NCBI RefSeq assembly: GCF_000350225.1
Contig: NW_005179148.1
Span: forward strand, 62,001 to 126,000
Length of the DNA: 64,000 nucleotides
Direction: 5' to 3'
DNA from: Chondrus crispus
Taxonomy: Eukaryota; Rhodophyta; Florideophyceae; Gigartinales; Gigartinaceae
Every line of letters starts with the position of its first letter. The first letter of the stretch is position 1. Shown in pieces: positions 41,482-54,007 of this stretch. The position numbers and the translations under genes are program-made. The notes below the pieces were generated by a model that was not told where the DNA came from, searched no databases, and worked only from the letters and a program-made list of their open reading frames with translations.

Positions 41482-42596
41482 TCAACGTATTTCGTCGTGG
41501 TGGAGCCAATTTGAGGTCTGCCAAGGCTTTTGGGCTGAGCTCGGCCCTGTGTACATTTATTACGGAAGGTATTTACGTGATCCTCGACACGGCCTTTGGG
41601 TAGTCTTTCTCACAGAGTGGTGTACCAAAGTGGCAGTGACCCTCCTGTGGGAGACCTACGACTGCTGGAGGTTGTGGTACTTGCCTCTCCAGCTCATCAG
41701 CCTCATGCCACGCCTCGATTATTCGGTTCCCCTGGGGGGTGCTGATGCAGACACCGAACTGCATTCTCTCCTCGATAAAATAGAGGATGTCGATTGGGAC
41801 TTGATACCGCGTCAAAATTCCTCTCGTTCCTTCGTCCGGCAACGCCCCTCCTTCTCCTCTGGTCGTGCTCATCGTGGTGCGGGGGACTACGCTTGGTTTA
41901 ACACCTGGACGGGATCGCGATGTTCTTGCGACGAGGCGCGTCTGAGTCGACAATATGGGAGTCAGACGCCCGTTCTGGTTGAGATGCCCGTCTTCCTTGC
42001 GGATCCCCGCGAGCGCGACCTCTGTCCCAGAGAGCCTTTGCATTCTCGCCCTGTGTTACCGATCTCACCGACTTCAGTTCCTGTCGATCCGGCCGTCCCC
42101 ACTCTTCCCGTGAATGCTTCGAGAAGGGCGACGAGAGCCCCTGGGTGCAAGGAGGTCAAATCCCCTCTGCGGTCCCATTTACCTCCAGTTGCCAGGTGTC
42201 AACCTCTATCAGAGACGAGAGAAGTCCCCTCGTGAGCTAACCGGACTGAAAGTCTGTCCGTGCGCGCAGCCCCAGAAAGGAAGGGAAATTCGTTTTCCCT
42301 TACCCCCTCGGTTCCTCCTGCACCGTCTTCCCCTGTGCACGTCTTCTCCTGCGGCTGTTCCGGTTGCCGCCCCCTTGTCACCAATCGTCGACGCAGCCCA
42401 ATCGACCAGGGGAGGTTCGACCTCCCCGTCCTCTCCAGATGTTATCAAAAAGAACGACGGCGCGGCCAGCGTCTATCGCACATTGCTCCGTGCTCACGGA
42501 ATAAACGAGTGGGCTCTTCGAGGAGCGTCCCTCGTTGACCTGCGTTTACTGGCGCAGCTTGTCGCCTCACTTCCGAAGGAAAAAATCCATGGGTGA
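41444..42596 (+). pseudogene. E1 antisense ORF, 3' part
   Basis: Continues the protein of 26,737-27,458 after the E2 insertion; the 38-bp duplication lets the same residues (IARC[Q/H]YA[S/N]RY) be read on both sides. It contains EWCTKVAVTLL, LWYLPLQLISLM and LLDKIEDVDWDLIP, matched in E4. A Pro/Ser-rich linker follows and a frame change near 42,120-42,235. The end reads VYRTLLRAHGINEWALRGAS … LVASLPKEKIHG, stop at 42,596. The 41,444 copy carries a TAA at its third codon. Function unknown. Confidence 0.5.
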
Positions 42597-45500
42597 ATCG
42601 TCCCATTGACCCATTGCCGATGGTAGCGTCCTGCCGATCCATGTTCCGATCATTGTCCTCTGAGGGTGTCGTCTCATCGTCGACACTTCCCTTCATTCCA
42701 CCGGAAATAAATTTCCTTCCCTTTTCCTATCAACTTCCTCCTCTTTTTGCATTTTTCTTCTCTTTATCCAACACGTACGTCATCCTCCTCCTCATTTTCC
42801 TTTTCCTCCTCTTTATCCAACGTTTTGACGTGGCCCATACGCCCCGATTTCCCCTTTTTTCTTTAACTTCGAGGGGATTCCCTCTATGTCGGAGGGTGTG
42901 GTTGACTGCAGTTGCTCACGATCGTTCCATCATCCTCGAGCGTGCATTTACCCTGGGTTGAGTCATCGCTCACCTCCATTAATTTTTTTGTTGCACCCCG
43001 GTCATTCCCCGAACGAGCAAGACAGCCCATGCCCTGACCAATTTCTTGGAATGATACCTCCGTTCTCATCCTCATTCTCGGATCGTGCGGCTACTTCGTC
43101 GTTGGACTTTGTTGACGAGTTTGCCAGCACGTGTGCTCAGCATAACACAAAATTCCTCCTCCTGCTTCAGGCTCACTTCATACAACCTCCCTCGTACGCT
43201 TGGTCGCAGTCGGCTCTTTTTCCAACAATTGGTGTCACGTCATCGCCTACAATGGCCATGAGTGTTACACTCCACCATTCCCTCTTTCCTACTTCCGTCG
43301 CATGTGTTCCCTCTGTTTTCCAAACTTCCTCCTCTTTGAGCGAGGAGCAAAATATCTTCACAAAGTCCCCATCCCTCGGATTTTCCTAATTTCTACAACC
43401 GCAAAACGTTCTGAAAAGAACTGATGTTGACATAGAACAGTCTATCTCCTAGACGCAGAAGGCTCAGAGTTCCAAATTATCTCGTGGGGGGCCACGACAG
43501 ACTGCTCCGGTCCTGACCGGCATGACACAACATTGGTGGTGTCGGCGACGTCGACTTGTGCATGTCTCCCATTTGAGAAATGGCCTTTCTCCTGCTTCGA
43601 TGTTCTCGTTGGTCCACAGCAAAAAAGAGGTCGGGGGGTTAAGGAGGAATCTCAAAAACTTCGTGCTTACTTCCTTTCTTGTGACCCTCCTCCTCGATGT
43701 AGTTCTACGAATGCGTGGACAACGGCGTGGCCGGAATCGTGATCCGAGGTCTCTTGTGTCGGTTCCCCGTCGGGGTGTGTTCCGAAACAAACATTCTGAA
43801 GGGTACCTGGGGCAGTGAGGAAGGGCGTTGGTCAAGCTCGTTCCCGCTTGTAATTTCCGATATCGTGGGACACGCGGCTGTGGCTTGTGCCAACGAACAG
43901 GCATGATATCTTGCGGCGACTATGGTTTCCCTAAATGTCGATAATATTTTCAAATGATGCTTCGCACCTCCTCTCTCGTGCGTTGGCATGCCGCGCACTC
44001 CTGGTACCGAATCAAAGTAGCGTCTCAGTTCTCTCCCTTCGTATCCTCGATCGATCCGATCCGTCAAGAGCGTACTCACTACACAGCGCGCGACCCCTCT
44101 TTTTTGCGTAGGTCGGATTGCGTGTATCGCCACTGGGGTCCGTGATTCCGGGGAGGAGTGCTTCTCAGGGAACCGTCACGGAGGCGGAGTGCATACGTGT
44201 TCCTTCGGGACAGTCATAATTTTCCCGAAGGGGTCCCGCGCAGACGCGCTTGCAATCGATCCCCAATGACAGAGTGGAAATGCGAGCACGACAACAAAAT
44301 ACAGCCGTTGTAGGATAAGGTCGATGATCATGTCACGGACTAACTGATGCGTTGTTCTGCTTGGGGCTCGTCCCGAACGCAACTGAGCACGAGCATTGAT
44401 CTTATGCTCTCACTGTACACACCCAGTTGAGGCTGTGTCTGTTCGCTTTTTAACGCAACTATCAGGGGTCTCGGTGAAACCTGCACCAAGCCCTCGTCGG
44501 TCCGTCGTGTGGATCAAGCATTCGCGGATCGCGTTAAAGCTTCTTAGGTCGCCGTTCCTATTTTTCTTTCTTCTCGATTATCCTCTTCCTTGGTCTTTGC
44601 TAACCCTTGGGGACTTGCAGATCGGAGTACATCCTACCGATACGCCGCGCCACGTCGTGTCGTCGACATCAGAAACTAAAAAAATAAAAGCAAAGACAAA
44701 ACAGAGATTGAAACCGAATCTGACTACACAACTGGAATACAATCGGTTGACCTCCTTGATGACGGTGTCGAGCAGATTTTCGGTATCGACGTAGAGAAAA
44801 GAAAAACAAACGATTCGTCCACTCCGGGCAGTGTATGTCCACTTGCATTTTCTCGATGAGTGACTTACGGAGCGGCGTCCGCTGTACGGGGTCATGCTCT
44901 TGTCTTCACATAACAAATAAATAAAACGAGGCAGAAGAAAATAGAAACCGAAGGGACTGAAACACCCGAGGAAACAAACGACGGTCCGTCATGAGTCAGG
45001 GGGCGAGTCGCTTGTGCGCAGGGGACATGGGAAAAGAGTGAGGTCGATCGGTGTTGACCGGGCGACGGCTGCAACCTCGGTCAGCAGCCATCTTCGCAAC
45101 TCCGGATCTGTTGTCGACAGTAATTCTTCTCCGTTCGACGAGCGTCAGTCCGTCGGTTTGTGGGGTGTAGTCAGCGTCCTGCCCGGGTGACCGGGCTTGA
45201 GTGCGGATAGACTTTGGTGTTTGTATCGCCGGCTGTGGCCGGCGACCACAAATCTGCTGCAACTCCTTTGGTTTCTTGCTCCGAATTAAAATTTCGCGTC
45301 ATCCCCTATATCTCACTTCTGCTCGCGCACCACTTGTCCTTTGTCCACTCGTGAGAAAACCTCAAAAACACTTTCCTTTCAAATTATTACAAGCGGGTGT
45401 GGATCCCTGGTCCAAGCGTTCCATCGCGTGCGCCTCACTGCAACGCGTGATCATGCGTAATTTGCGCAATGCCTCATCCAAGGATACAATTTTACTCCAA

Positions 45501-45670
45501 TTCCTCGAAAACGCGTTGCGCGTCGGTGCCATTCTGGGACGCGTTGCAAAAAAAGGACTGCCAGTTTCCTCCCGTTCTCATGTCTTCTATCTTCAACCGT
45601 CGCGGTCCGTCGCTTCCTCAAACTTCTGACTTCTTTGCTGGCTCTCCTCTGCATTCTTTCTTGACAACAG
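42597..45670. other. E1 3' module, pyrimidine-rich degenerate sequence
   Basis: About 3 kb between the antisense ORF end and the chromodomain end. The plus strand is T/C-rich, with short open stretches on both strands. The clearest is 45,201-45,629 (+), with a possible helical segment, LLQFLENALRVGAILGRV. Nothing recognised. It may be the remaining C-terminal part of the antisense gene or its untranslated region. Confidence 0.3.
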
Positions 45671-46788
45671 CTATCCAGGTACCGCGTGCGCGAATTGCGC
45701 CGGCAGGGGCAACCGTTTCCTTCGGAGATACGTGACTGCTGTGCTACAAGGTAACTGCTCAATGGGCTCCCACGTTGCGTCCTCGGTGGTATACCCATAC
45801 CATCTCACTTTGAGAATTAATTTCTCCTCGTCGTAGCCGTGGTCCACGATCTTGTCGATCATATACTCCTGACTCTCGGCTCCTTCTTCCTGCGTGTCCA
45901 ACTGTCCGTCCCCCTTCCCAAGAGCCAGCGACTCATCCTCATCCTGCTCTTCCGAACCTCCCATCTCCTGTAGATCGGGCGGGATGCCTGCAGCTTCCTG
46001 ATTTATCAACGGTCCGTCATCCGTCCTATCCTTCGCTTGCGCGGCGGGTTCTTCTCGTCCTCCACCTCGATTTAGGAACTCTAGCGCTTGTCGTAGCCGG
46101 ATTATCGGCGTGTAGTCCATGGGACTAGGGGCTAATTCGACTCTATCTCGCGACACGCGCTCTTCTTGGTCGCCTATAACAATGACGACCGTATTCTCAG
46201 TTGACTCCTTCACTTGATACGGACCCGTAGCCACTTGTGCCAACTTTGTTTCGGCTCGGTGGCCGTGCCTTGCTCTTTCCGAAGGAATACGTATGATCCT
46301 GAAGGGATGTCATACCTCGGTTTGCGGAGCCGTGCGTCAAAGTTTCGCTTGTAGCGCGCTTGTTCTTTCCGCAAGCTCTTATCAGCGCCTTTCATCAGGC
46401 TTTCTAACCACGACTGCCATTTCAGGTAGTACGCTCGATTCGAGCTAAATCCTTGCAAACTTGGTTGTGCTTGTAACGCAATGCTTCTCGGCGCCCGAGC
46501 TAACACCAGCTCGAAGGGCGCGATGTTCATAGTTCGATGAAATTGCGTGTTGTATGCGAACGTCACAGCGTCGCTAAATAGGTCCCAGTCCTTGGGATGC
46601 TCTCCAACATATTTTCGCAACGCGGAAGTCAGCGTGCGGTTAAACCTCTCAACTTGGCCGTTGGCTTGCGGGTGGTTCGTAGTCGTGAACACATTGCGTA
46701 TGCCGAGAATTCGGCAGACGTTCTGAAAGAACCGGGCCGTGAACTGTGTTCCATTGTCGGACAGCAGCTTGACCGGCAGTCCGTACAC
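45671..46788 (-). pseudogene. E1 integrase C-terminal half with chromodomain
   Basis: 46,788-46,210 carries the rest of the integrase core (LLSDNGTQFTARFFQNVCR, NHPQANGQVERFNRTL). 46,243-45,671, in another frame, carries a C-terminal chromodomain (IDKIVDHGYDEEKLILKVRW, then DATWEPIEQLP). Chromodomains on integrase direct chromovirus insertion to particular chromatin. Confidence 0.85.
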
Positions 46789-48979
46789 GCATACCCAATG
46801 GTGAACGAGGCTTGTGCGATGTGCGCAGCTGATATCTTCTTCAACGGTACGGTTTGTACCAGTTTCGAGTATCGATCGCTGATCACGATTATATACCGAT
46901 TTCCTCGTTTAGTTGTAATTAGCTCGCCGAGTACGTCGATGGCCACAAACTCCAGCGGAGCTTTGGGCGTGAACAGCTTCATTTCCGTCGTGTTTCTTCT
47001 TAACTTCACCCTTTCGCGCGCACATGCGGCGCAATTCTTCGCGACTGCGTAGCAGTCTAGGGCCGTCGTAGACCAATAAAAATATCTTCTCAATGTCTTG
47101 TACAGTTTCCTGCCTCCAGGATGTCCTGCCAATTTTGCGTAATGGCTTAACCCCAGGACGCGATCCCTTAATGATTGTGGTATTACCACTTGTAAGAACT
47201 CTGCCACGGTACGGCATAGAGTTCCTTCGAGTTCCTCGGTCTCCGTTGTGAACGTGCGCGTTTTTCCCGCGTCCATTTCTTCTTTGATTCGGCTGCAGAA
47301 AGTATCGACGGCTTGCTCGTGAATGAGCTCCTCCGGAGTGACAGCTTGGAAGTGATCGAGGCGATCAGAGGTGGCCCCCTCCTCAAGAGCGAGGATGTCG
47401 TCCAGCCTTTCAAAATCTTTCTCTTCGTCTTCTGTAGCGTCGGCCGGTTCGGCCATAAAGCATGGGATTTCGTCGTCGATTTCGTCGACGGTTTCGCCTG
47501 CTGTCCGTAATCTTGACAGGGCATCAGCTTGGCTGTTAGCCTTGCCCTTCTTGTACTTGATTTCGAAATCAAATTCCAAGAGGCGGAGCCTCCATCGAAT
47601 TAATCTCCCGCTAGGGTCGGGTACGTTCATCAACCACCTCAATGAGGCATGGTCGGTATGCACAATGAAGTACTCGCCATATAGATATGGTCTTAGAGTC
47701 TGTACGGCCCAAATTACCGCTAGACATTCTTTTTCTGATACAGAATAGTTTCTGTCGGTTGCGGCTAACGTTCTGGAAAAGAACCCGATGGGTTTACGTT
47801 GCGCATCCGGATGCGTTTGAAATAATGCAGCCCCGATTTGATAGTCGCTTGTATCGGTGTCTACCGAGTATGGTAGGTATTTATTCGGCAGCGCCAACAC
47901 CTGTGGCGACAACATAGCGTCTGTGAGCTTATGAAAAGCTTTTTCGCATTGTTCGTCGAATTCTTCCATCTGGACCGGTTGTCCTTTCGTCAATAGTTGG
48001 TTTAGAGGATGCGCAATTTGCGCATAATGCGGAACGAACCTGCGGTAGACATTGCAAAGTCCCAGGAAGCTTCTGAGCTGCGTCTGCGTTTGAGGGTACC
48101 TCACTTGTTCCAATGCGGCGGTTCGCGCGGCGTCAACTTCGAGCGTACCTGGCCGAACGACGTGGCCCAGGTACATGATCTTTTCGACGAAAAATTCGCA
48201 CTTGCGAAGCTTGAGCTTCACACCTGCCTTCTGCAATACAGGCAGTATTTCGTCAACGTGGACGACGTGCTCCTCCCAGGATTTGCTGAAGATGATGATA
48301 TCATCTAGATATACCAGACAGAATTTCCAACGGAACGGAGAGAGCAGGATATCCATGGCTCTCTGGAACGTCGCTGGCGCGTTGGTAAGCCCGAAGGGCA
48401 TTCTTGAGAATCGGTACAAACCTGAGTGACACGAAAATGCGGTTTTGTCGCGGTCGCTTTCGGGAATTGGCACCTGCCAGTACCCGGAGATGGCGTCTAA
48501 CGCGGAGAAAACTATGGTGTCACCAAGCGAGTCTAAACACTCATCCATGCGCGGCAGCGGGTACGTGTCCTTCACCGTCACTGCATTCAATCTTCTATAA
48601 TAGACGCAGAAGCGCATTGAACCGTCCGGTTTCGGCACCAGCAACACGGGCGACGCCCATTCTGACTGTGCCGGCTCAATTACTCCTGCCTCTAACATCT
48701 TCTGTACTCCTGCATCTTCTTTTCGCGGGCCTTAGGCCCGGCCCGATACGGGGCTTGCGCGATTAGTCTTGTGTCCGGGACCAATTCGATTCGGTGGACC
48801 GTGGTGTTAATTTCACCAAGGGTCCCATCCCACATGCGGGAATATTTCTTGAGCATCTGACGGAATCGCTCGCGTAGCCGGTCCGGGACGTGGCTCAGGT
48901 CGAGTTCATCTACGTCCGGCGGTGGAGGCTCGATCCTTCGTTCCGGCTTCGCAGTTGCCGACGCGTAGAGCCCATCCAA
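46629..48979 (-). pseudogene. E1 reverse transcriptase - RNase H - integrase N-terminus
   Basis: Longest open part 48,698-46,629 (689 codons). RT blocks: SPVLLVPKPDGSMRFC, YPLPRMDECLDSLG, MPFGLTNAPATFQRAMD and YLDDIIIFS (YxDD). RNase H: VDTDTSDYQIGAALF … RNYSVSEKECLAVIWAV … TDHASLRWL. Integrase zinc region (HPGGRKLYKTLRRYFYWS … CAACARERVK) and the first catalytic block (FVAIDVLGEL) follow. The RT beginning (48,979-48,692) is in another frame, and the frame is lost again near 46,780. Confidence 0.9.
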
Positions 48980-49182
48980 CCGTTCTTCTCGCGGATCTTT
49001 CGGGTTTTGCTCTGATGATAAAAATTTAACGTCGCCCGTAGGCGACGAGTTGAATTAGGAACTCCTTCCTCGGTTATCTCTTGTAATCCAAGTACCTCAC
49101 CAATGGTGGTATGGCTTGCGAACGCGGCTCGCGGATGCGGTAGAAGTTCGGCAGTCACCTGGCCTTTTTGTAGCCTGAAAGG

Positions 49183-49840
49183 TTACTTCCTAAAATTCGC
49201 AACGAGTAAACGGAAGGGCCTGTCAGGCTCAACCTGGACGAAACCATTCGTGCTCACTAAGCCGTGTTTTTGATATAACGTTGAGTACGGCTGGACCACG
49301 ACTAAACCAATCCTCTTCGAGGTGCATTCGACGACGCGTTGCGTCCCTGGCTCAATAGTCGTGGCTCTTGCCACCTTCACTCTGGGGGAAATTCGTTCTC
49401 CTTTTTTCTCTTCCTGGTGCTCTCCTGGGACCAGAGTCTTCTTTCACTTTCTCGGCGAGAACTTCCTTATAATCGGAACCTCCGAGAAACCTGCCAGCTC
49501 CACAGTCTTCTTAAGAGAATAGATTGCTTCCACAAACCGATCACAGTAGTCCGCACCTAGAATTAGGGGGACTGCGAGTTTTTCGCAAACTATGAATTCG
49601 GCTGTGGCCACGAAACGTCCAAGTCTCACAGGCATTTTGAGTGTACCTAGAGTTCGGAGTGTCCTGTTATTCGCATCGCCGATGTGTTGGGTCGGTCCGA
49701 AGGACACAAGAGTTTCCATTCCTGCGGGGAGCTCGGATATCCGGATGAGATTAGGTCCCTCGCCGGTGTGTAACACGGACAGTACACGGCTCATCAATCC
49801 TACCGTCGGTCCAATGTCCACGAAGACTTTGTAGCTTTTC
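49183..49840 (-). pseudogene. E1 retroviral-type aspartic protease region
   Basis: The segment 49,821-49,444 reads VFVDIGPTVGLMSRVL … PLILGADYCDRFVEAI. The second conserved block (L-I-L-G-A-D) is typical of Ty3 proteases. The first, DIGPT, departs from the catalytic D-T/S-G. A following segment (49,380-49,183) matches the protease-RT linker. The two pieces are out of frame. Confidence 0.65.
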
Positions 49841-50099
49841 CTCGCAAGGACTAAAATCTTCTCGGGACATTCCCCGCGCTTGACCCTGTACCAGGGGCGT
49901 CGGACTTGCTCCAGTGGTTCGTGCTTGCCTCTTCGCAGAATCTTCTTGACCCCAATGGGTCCTTTCGGTTTATCGACGATCCCAAATGTCTCCTCGTCGT
50001 TGACTGCCTCCTTCGCTTAAAGCGGGGAACGGGACTGGGTCCCGGACATGGTTCGCCGGACATATGTCTCTCCTTTCGAATTATTTGAGATTCCCCCCC

Positions 50100-52419
50100 T
50101 TAGTTTTCCTGTAGCTGCAGATTTCTTCTCCCGTCCGACGACGGCCCCGCGGCCGGCCTTCCTGATGTTCGGTTCGAACCTTCGGCAGAGGCACTCGGTG
50201 TGCTCGCCGTCTGCGATTCGAACCATTGTTTTACCTTCAGGTAACTTGTCGACGGAATTCCCAACCTCTCCATCGGGGAGAGCATCTCGTAGTTCTTCAG
50301 AACTCGGTGCATCTCTCGGAACGAGAGCAAACAGGTAGGCGCTCCGTGTCCCTTCTCGTCGCAATGGTAGCATACGAGGCCATTCTTCTTCTGAGGGTAC
50401 GGCGACCTTGGCGGTCCTCGGGCCGTCGGCCGGCCCGTCCAGCCCGGTCTTCTGAAGGCCGTACCCTTGTCTTCCATCGGAATTCTTGGCGCTGGCGTGT
50501 GTCCGCGCCCTCGAAACGCTAACACGGGATCCGTGGCTTCTGTATACGAGTCCGTCGTATACGTAGGCGTCTGTAGCGTAGACATCCCACTAGCCCCGTG
50601 CTCCTCGTCTCCATATTCCTCCGATGGGTCATAAAAATCGCCCTCGGCGCCAATGCTCCTGTGTATCCATTTTCTTCCTGATCAACAGTACTAGGTCCTC
50701 GGGACGCACACAGTGACTAGGCCAAGTGGACAGCGACGCGAGTTTTTCGCGTGGGGTGCGAAGGCTTCTGCTTCCCCCCATCCTTAGCGTCGCTGGCGCT
50801 TGGATGGTGACTCTCCTAGTCTTCCTCTCCTTGGCGCGGCTCGCCGAGCCATGCGCCTTTGCGTAATTAACTAGTCTCAAAAACGAAACGTCCCGATTGT
50901 CTTGTCGGTATTGAGATACCATCGGCTTGATAGTCGAATCGAGTCCTTCAATAAACATCGTCATTTGTTCTTCCATCGAATATACGTTTCCACATCGATT
51001 GCTCGCGTCCGTCAGACGGATATAGAATTCCATCTCGTCTTCAGACGGTAGCTGTTGTACTTCCCGTAAAGCGAGTACGGCTTGGCGGATTGCCTCATCG
51101 GTGGCGAAGCTTCCCAAATAGCCACTGTACGGCCTCCGGCCAGACGGATATTTTCCCATGGTGGGACCCCGCCGTTTGTGACACCGAAGTGTACTGTCTC
51201 AGGGCGATTACGCTGAGGAACTCCGGTAGCAAGCGGATCGCTTGGCCTTCGTTCATCTCCTGGGTGTCGAATTCTTGGACAATCTTAGCTAAAAAGTCTA
51301 GAACTAATACGCCATCGTCTCCTGTGAACGTCTTGTCTCTCTTCACCTTTGGTGGTATGTCTCTTCTGATCTTTCGCATGGCGGTCCGCCGCTTGCTCGA
51401 CAAATGTGTCTGCAGGTTCCGCAGGCGGTACGTCCTGTACGAAAGCAACTTCTTGAAGAGGTGATTGGTCGGATTTAATTCCTCCAACTCCTCCCATCGC
51501 GGTCCGCGTCGCGTCGCGATGTCTTCTGGCTCCGCTTCCTTGTCTCTCCGCGAGGCGGACGAAGTGACTCCGCCTCCTTTGGAGCTCTTCTTATTTGACG
51601 AAATTCCATTCCCTTCTGTCGATCTTCGGTCGGAATTTCTTGAATGGTTCGACGAGCCGTCGCCACCATTCCCTTAAGAAAATTGTGGCGACGGCTCGTC
51701 ATTCAGAATTCTGAAACATTCGACTCCGAATTTGAGTCGCAATTTTCGCGGTCGTCACTACAGAGATTTTTCTTCTTCTTTCGGCCTTTGGCCGACTTGG
51801 GGCTCTTCCACTTGGAGTGCCGGATCCGGACTGACTTGTCCTTCTTCGTTGGACTGTCGAGTTCTTCTCCGTCGGAGAGCGGTCCCGCGTCCAAACTTAG
51901 TTCGGCCCGGCCTGCAGCTCGCTCAAGGTCCTTGAGTCGTCGCGAAGCGCGTTAGAACCGGTTGTCGATGCTGTCCCTTGTCTTGGCCAGCGTTTCCAGG
52001 GCCTGATTCGAGTCTCGCCGCGCTTCTTTCGCGGCGAGCTTTAGCGAATCCAGCACTTCCGGATCTCGGCCCGAGGACGGATCGGTACTTAAATTCTCAA
52101 CGAGAACCCCACAGGCTGTCAGCTCTTCAAGCGCAGCGTGGAACTCGGATTTTAGCAACTCCTGTTGCTTCTGAAAAATGCCCAGATGTTCGTCGAACTT
52201 GCTCTTCGTCTCCTGATGAATTTCCACGCTCAACTTCTCGAACTTCTCTTCCAGGCCATTTTTCTCAACGGCTGTCCCCGAAGGGGACGCTTCTGCAACT
52301 GGATCAGTAGCCGAATTTCCTTGGCTTCGTGTACGAGGTCCTCGCGGAATCCTCGACTCTTGAGCTGATCCAGCTCTTCTGACCCCAGGACCGACGTCCT
52401 TGGATTGGCTTGATGCCAT
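50100..52419 (-). pseudogene. E1 gag, fragmented
   Basis: Starts at 52,419 with an acidic coiled-coil N-terminus (155 residues, ending in TAG at 51,952). It continues through degenerate segments (51.9-51.5 kb). Capsid-like pieces follow (51,487-51,095 and 51,159-50,629; QLPSEDEMEFYIRLTDASNR, FIEGLDSTIKPMV), then a zinc knuckle CYHCDEKGHGAPTC in 50,585-50,100. Several frameshifts separate these pieces. The zinc knuckle (CX2CX4HX4C) fixes the identity. Confidence 0.75.
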
Positions 52420-52517
52420 GATCCGCTCTTAATAAACGAGACCTATCAAACTAATTTACCTATTTCCGACTTCTGATTTCAGTTCCAGATTCTAGGTCGG
52501 GCTTCGTAGTTTCCAGA

Positions 52518-52535
52518 TTCTAGGTCGGGAGACCA
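52518..52535 (-). promoter_or_regulatory. E1 primer-binding site
   Basis: Sense TGGTCTCCCGACCTAGAA, four bases after the 5' LTR end. Its complement parses as a tRNA 3' end (CCA, discriminator A, 7-nt acceptor strand, 5-nt T-stem strand). The core is repeated 28 bp further on (TTCCAGATTCTAGGTCGGG at 52,483-52,501 and 52,511-52,529). The same PBS occurs in E2 and E3. Confidence 0.7.
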
Positions 52536-52539
52536 CTTA

Positions 52540-53633
52540 TGTAGTGCAATGTGCCTGTCGGGCCGGAACCAGGGTCCAACGGTCCAGCAACAACACAACG
52601 AACAAGAGTTGCTGACGGCACAGCCCTACGGAGTGCCCCATTCTCCCTTTCCCTTTAACTGGGTTTGCGGCCCACAGTAGCTCAAGTCCCTGATAGGGGG
52701 GGCAAAAGAAAGGGGCCCGGCCCGGGATGAATGGTGGCAGAGTCTTGTACAGGCAGTTGCTCAGCGAGTTCGGGGCGGTGATTAAGAAGCCGGGCCCGAT
52801 GGGTCATAAAGCCAATGCTCGCTGAGCGCCTGGTACACCTTATACCCTTGATAAGGTCTTCGAAGGGGGCGTCGCATCGCAGCCCGACGGTAATTAGCAA
52901 ATACGTAGCAGCGCTACACCCCCGTACTGCCCAATGGCAAAGTGCCGACACCGGAACGGTCGCAACCTGTATCCGATGGAACCAACACTGTCCTATATAC
53001 ACAACAGGACCTTCGAGGGAGACGTCGTCGCAACAGCCTCCGTCGAGGGATGTAAACAAGTAGCAGCGCTACACCCACGTGTCGCCCGATGGCTAAGACA
53101 CCTACACCGGTCCGGTCGCAACCAAAGCCGATGGCACCAACAACAAACAAAAGAACCAACACAAGAGTCCGATGACTCCAGTCGTCACAATGCGGATCGC
53201 AATCAGGCACTGTGGAACCAACACAAGATAAGGGAATAGAAATAGAGATAGAAATAGAAATGGATAGGTGAAATAAAGGAAAAGGAAAGGGAACCCCCGA
53301 GCGCAAAGGATAACGTAATCTGTGGTAAAAGGGGGCGTCTTGGGAAAGACGGACTTCGACCAAGGCCATATTCAACTGTGGTAACTCGGGTTACCTTACT
53401 GACTTGGTCGTCAGAGGGCTAAGGTATATATCGCCCCGCCGGAGCCACTACAGTAGCTCTCGGCGCTAAATCCTAGATCCAATCTAATGTTAAATAACTA
53501 ATATGCAACTAATTGAAATTAATATTTAATATAATAAAGTGAAATAATTTTCGCTTGTCACCCCCCGCTTTGTCATACCCCTCAATTCCTTTTCTTTTCA
53601 CCCCCTCACGGTGTAGTCGATTATTGCACTATA
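52540..53633 (-). repeat. E1 5' LTR
   Basis: A 1,094-bp LTR. The plus-strand reading starts TGTAGTGCAATGTGCC and ends ATTGCACTATA, so the 11-bp terminal inverted repeat TGTAGTGCAAT is intact at one end and one base off at the other. Confidence 0.9.
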
Positions 53634-54007
53634 ACGCCTGTCCATAACTTTCGCGCTCTCTCTCCGAGAACTTCACCTGCGAACGTGTGCTCTTCCATCA
53701 ATCGGACGTCGGGTCGTTGTTTGATTTTCCATCCCTCCGTTGCCACAACCCTGGCATCAGAATCATTTGAGGAAAGACGCCCTCTTCCTTGTCCCGCGGT
53801 TCCTCCACGCCCTCGGCCACGCCCTCTGCTGCGTCCCCTGCCGCATCCCCTGCCGCGTCCCCTGCCATGAGCCCCACCTCGACTGCGAACACTTCCAATT
53901 CCGCCGCCCCCACGACCACTGCTACCACTATACGCATTTCCCCTTCCTCGCCCAACCCCTGGCGACATGGATGCATGCTCCGGAGCGCTGGGCAGCAGAG
54001 TTTCCAT
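53634..54007 (-). pseudogene. piggyBac-like transposase, N-terminal part
   Basis: Reads from Met at 54,007. It has a low-complexity Gly/Arg repeat (alternating RGRG) at residues about 18-80, then a folded-looking segment (GWKIKQRPDVRLMEEHTF). It ends at LWTGV, where the E1 LTR begins; the next codons (LDRTTVALEA) lie immediately left of 25,416. The split falls exactly on the ACGCC target duplication. Confidence 0.55.

Larger units (their letters stand above)
25421..53633 (-). mobile_element. Ty3/gypsy chromovirus-type LTR retrotransposon E1 (with E2 nested inside)
   Basis: Minus-strand element bounded by two about 1.09-kb LTRs and a perfect 5-bp target duplication, ACGCC (25,416-25,420 and 53,634-53,638). 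In sense order: 5' LTR 53,633-52,540, PBS, gag (52.4-50.1 kb), protease, RT/RNase H, integrase with chromodomain (ending 45,671), a 5-kb 3' module with an antisense ORF, PPT, and 3' LTR 26,510-25,421. Without the nested E2 it is about 14.2 kb, large for the group. All sense ORFs are broken by stops and frameshifts. Confidence 0.9.

Noticed and set aside
53760..53960. Arg/Gly repeat as an RGG-box RNA-binding gene
   Set aside because: It is the low-complexity N-terminus of the interrupted piggyBac-like transposase frame, which continues on the far side of E1.
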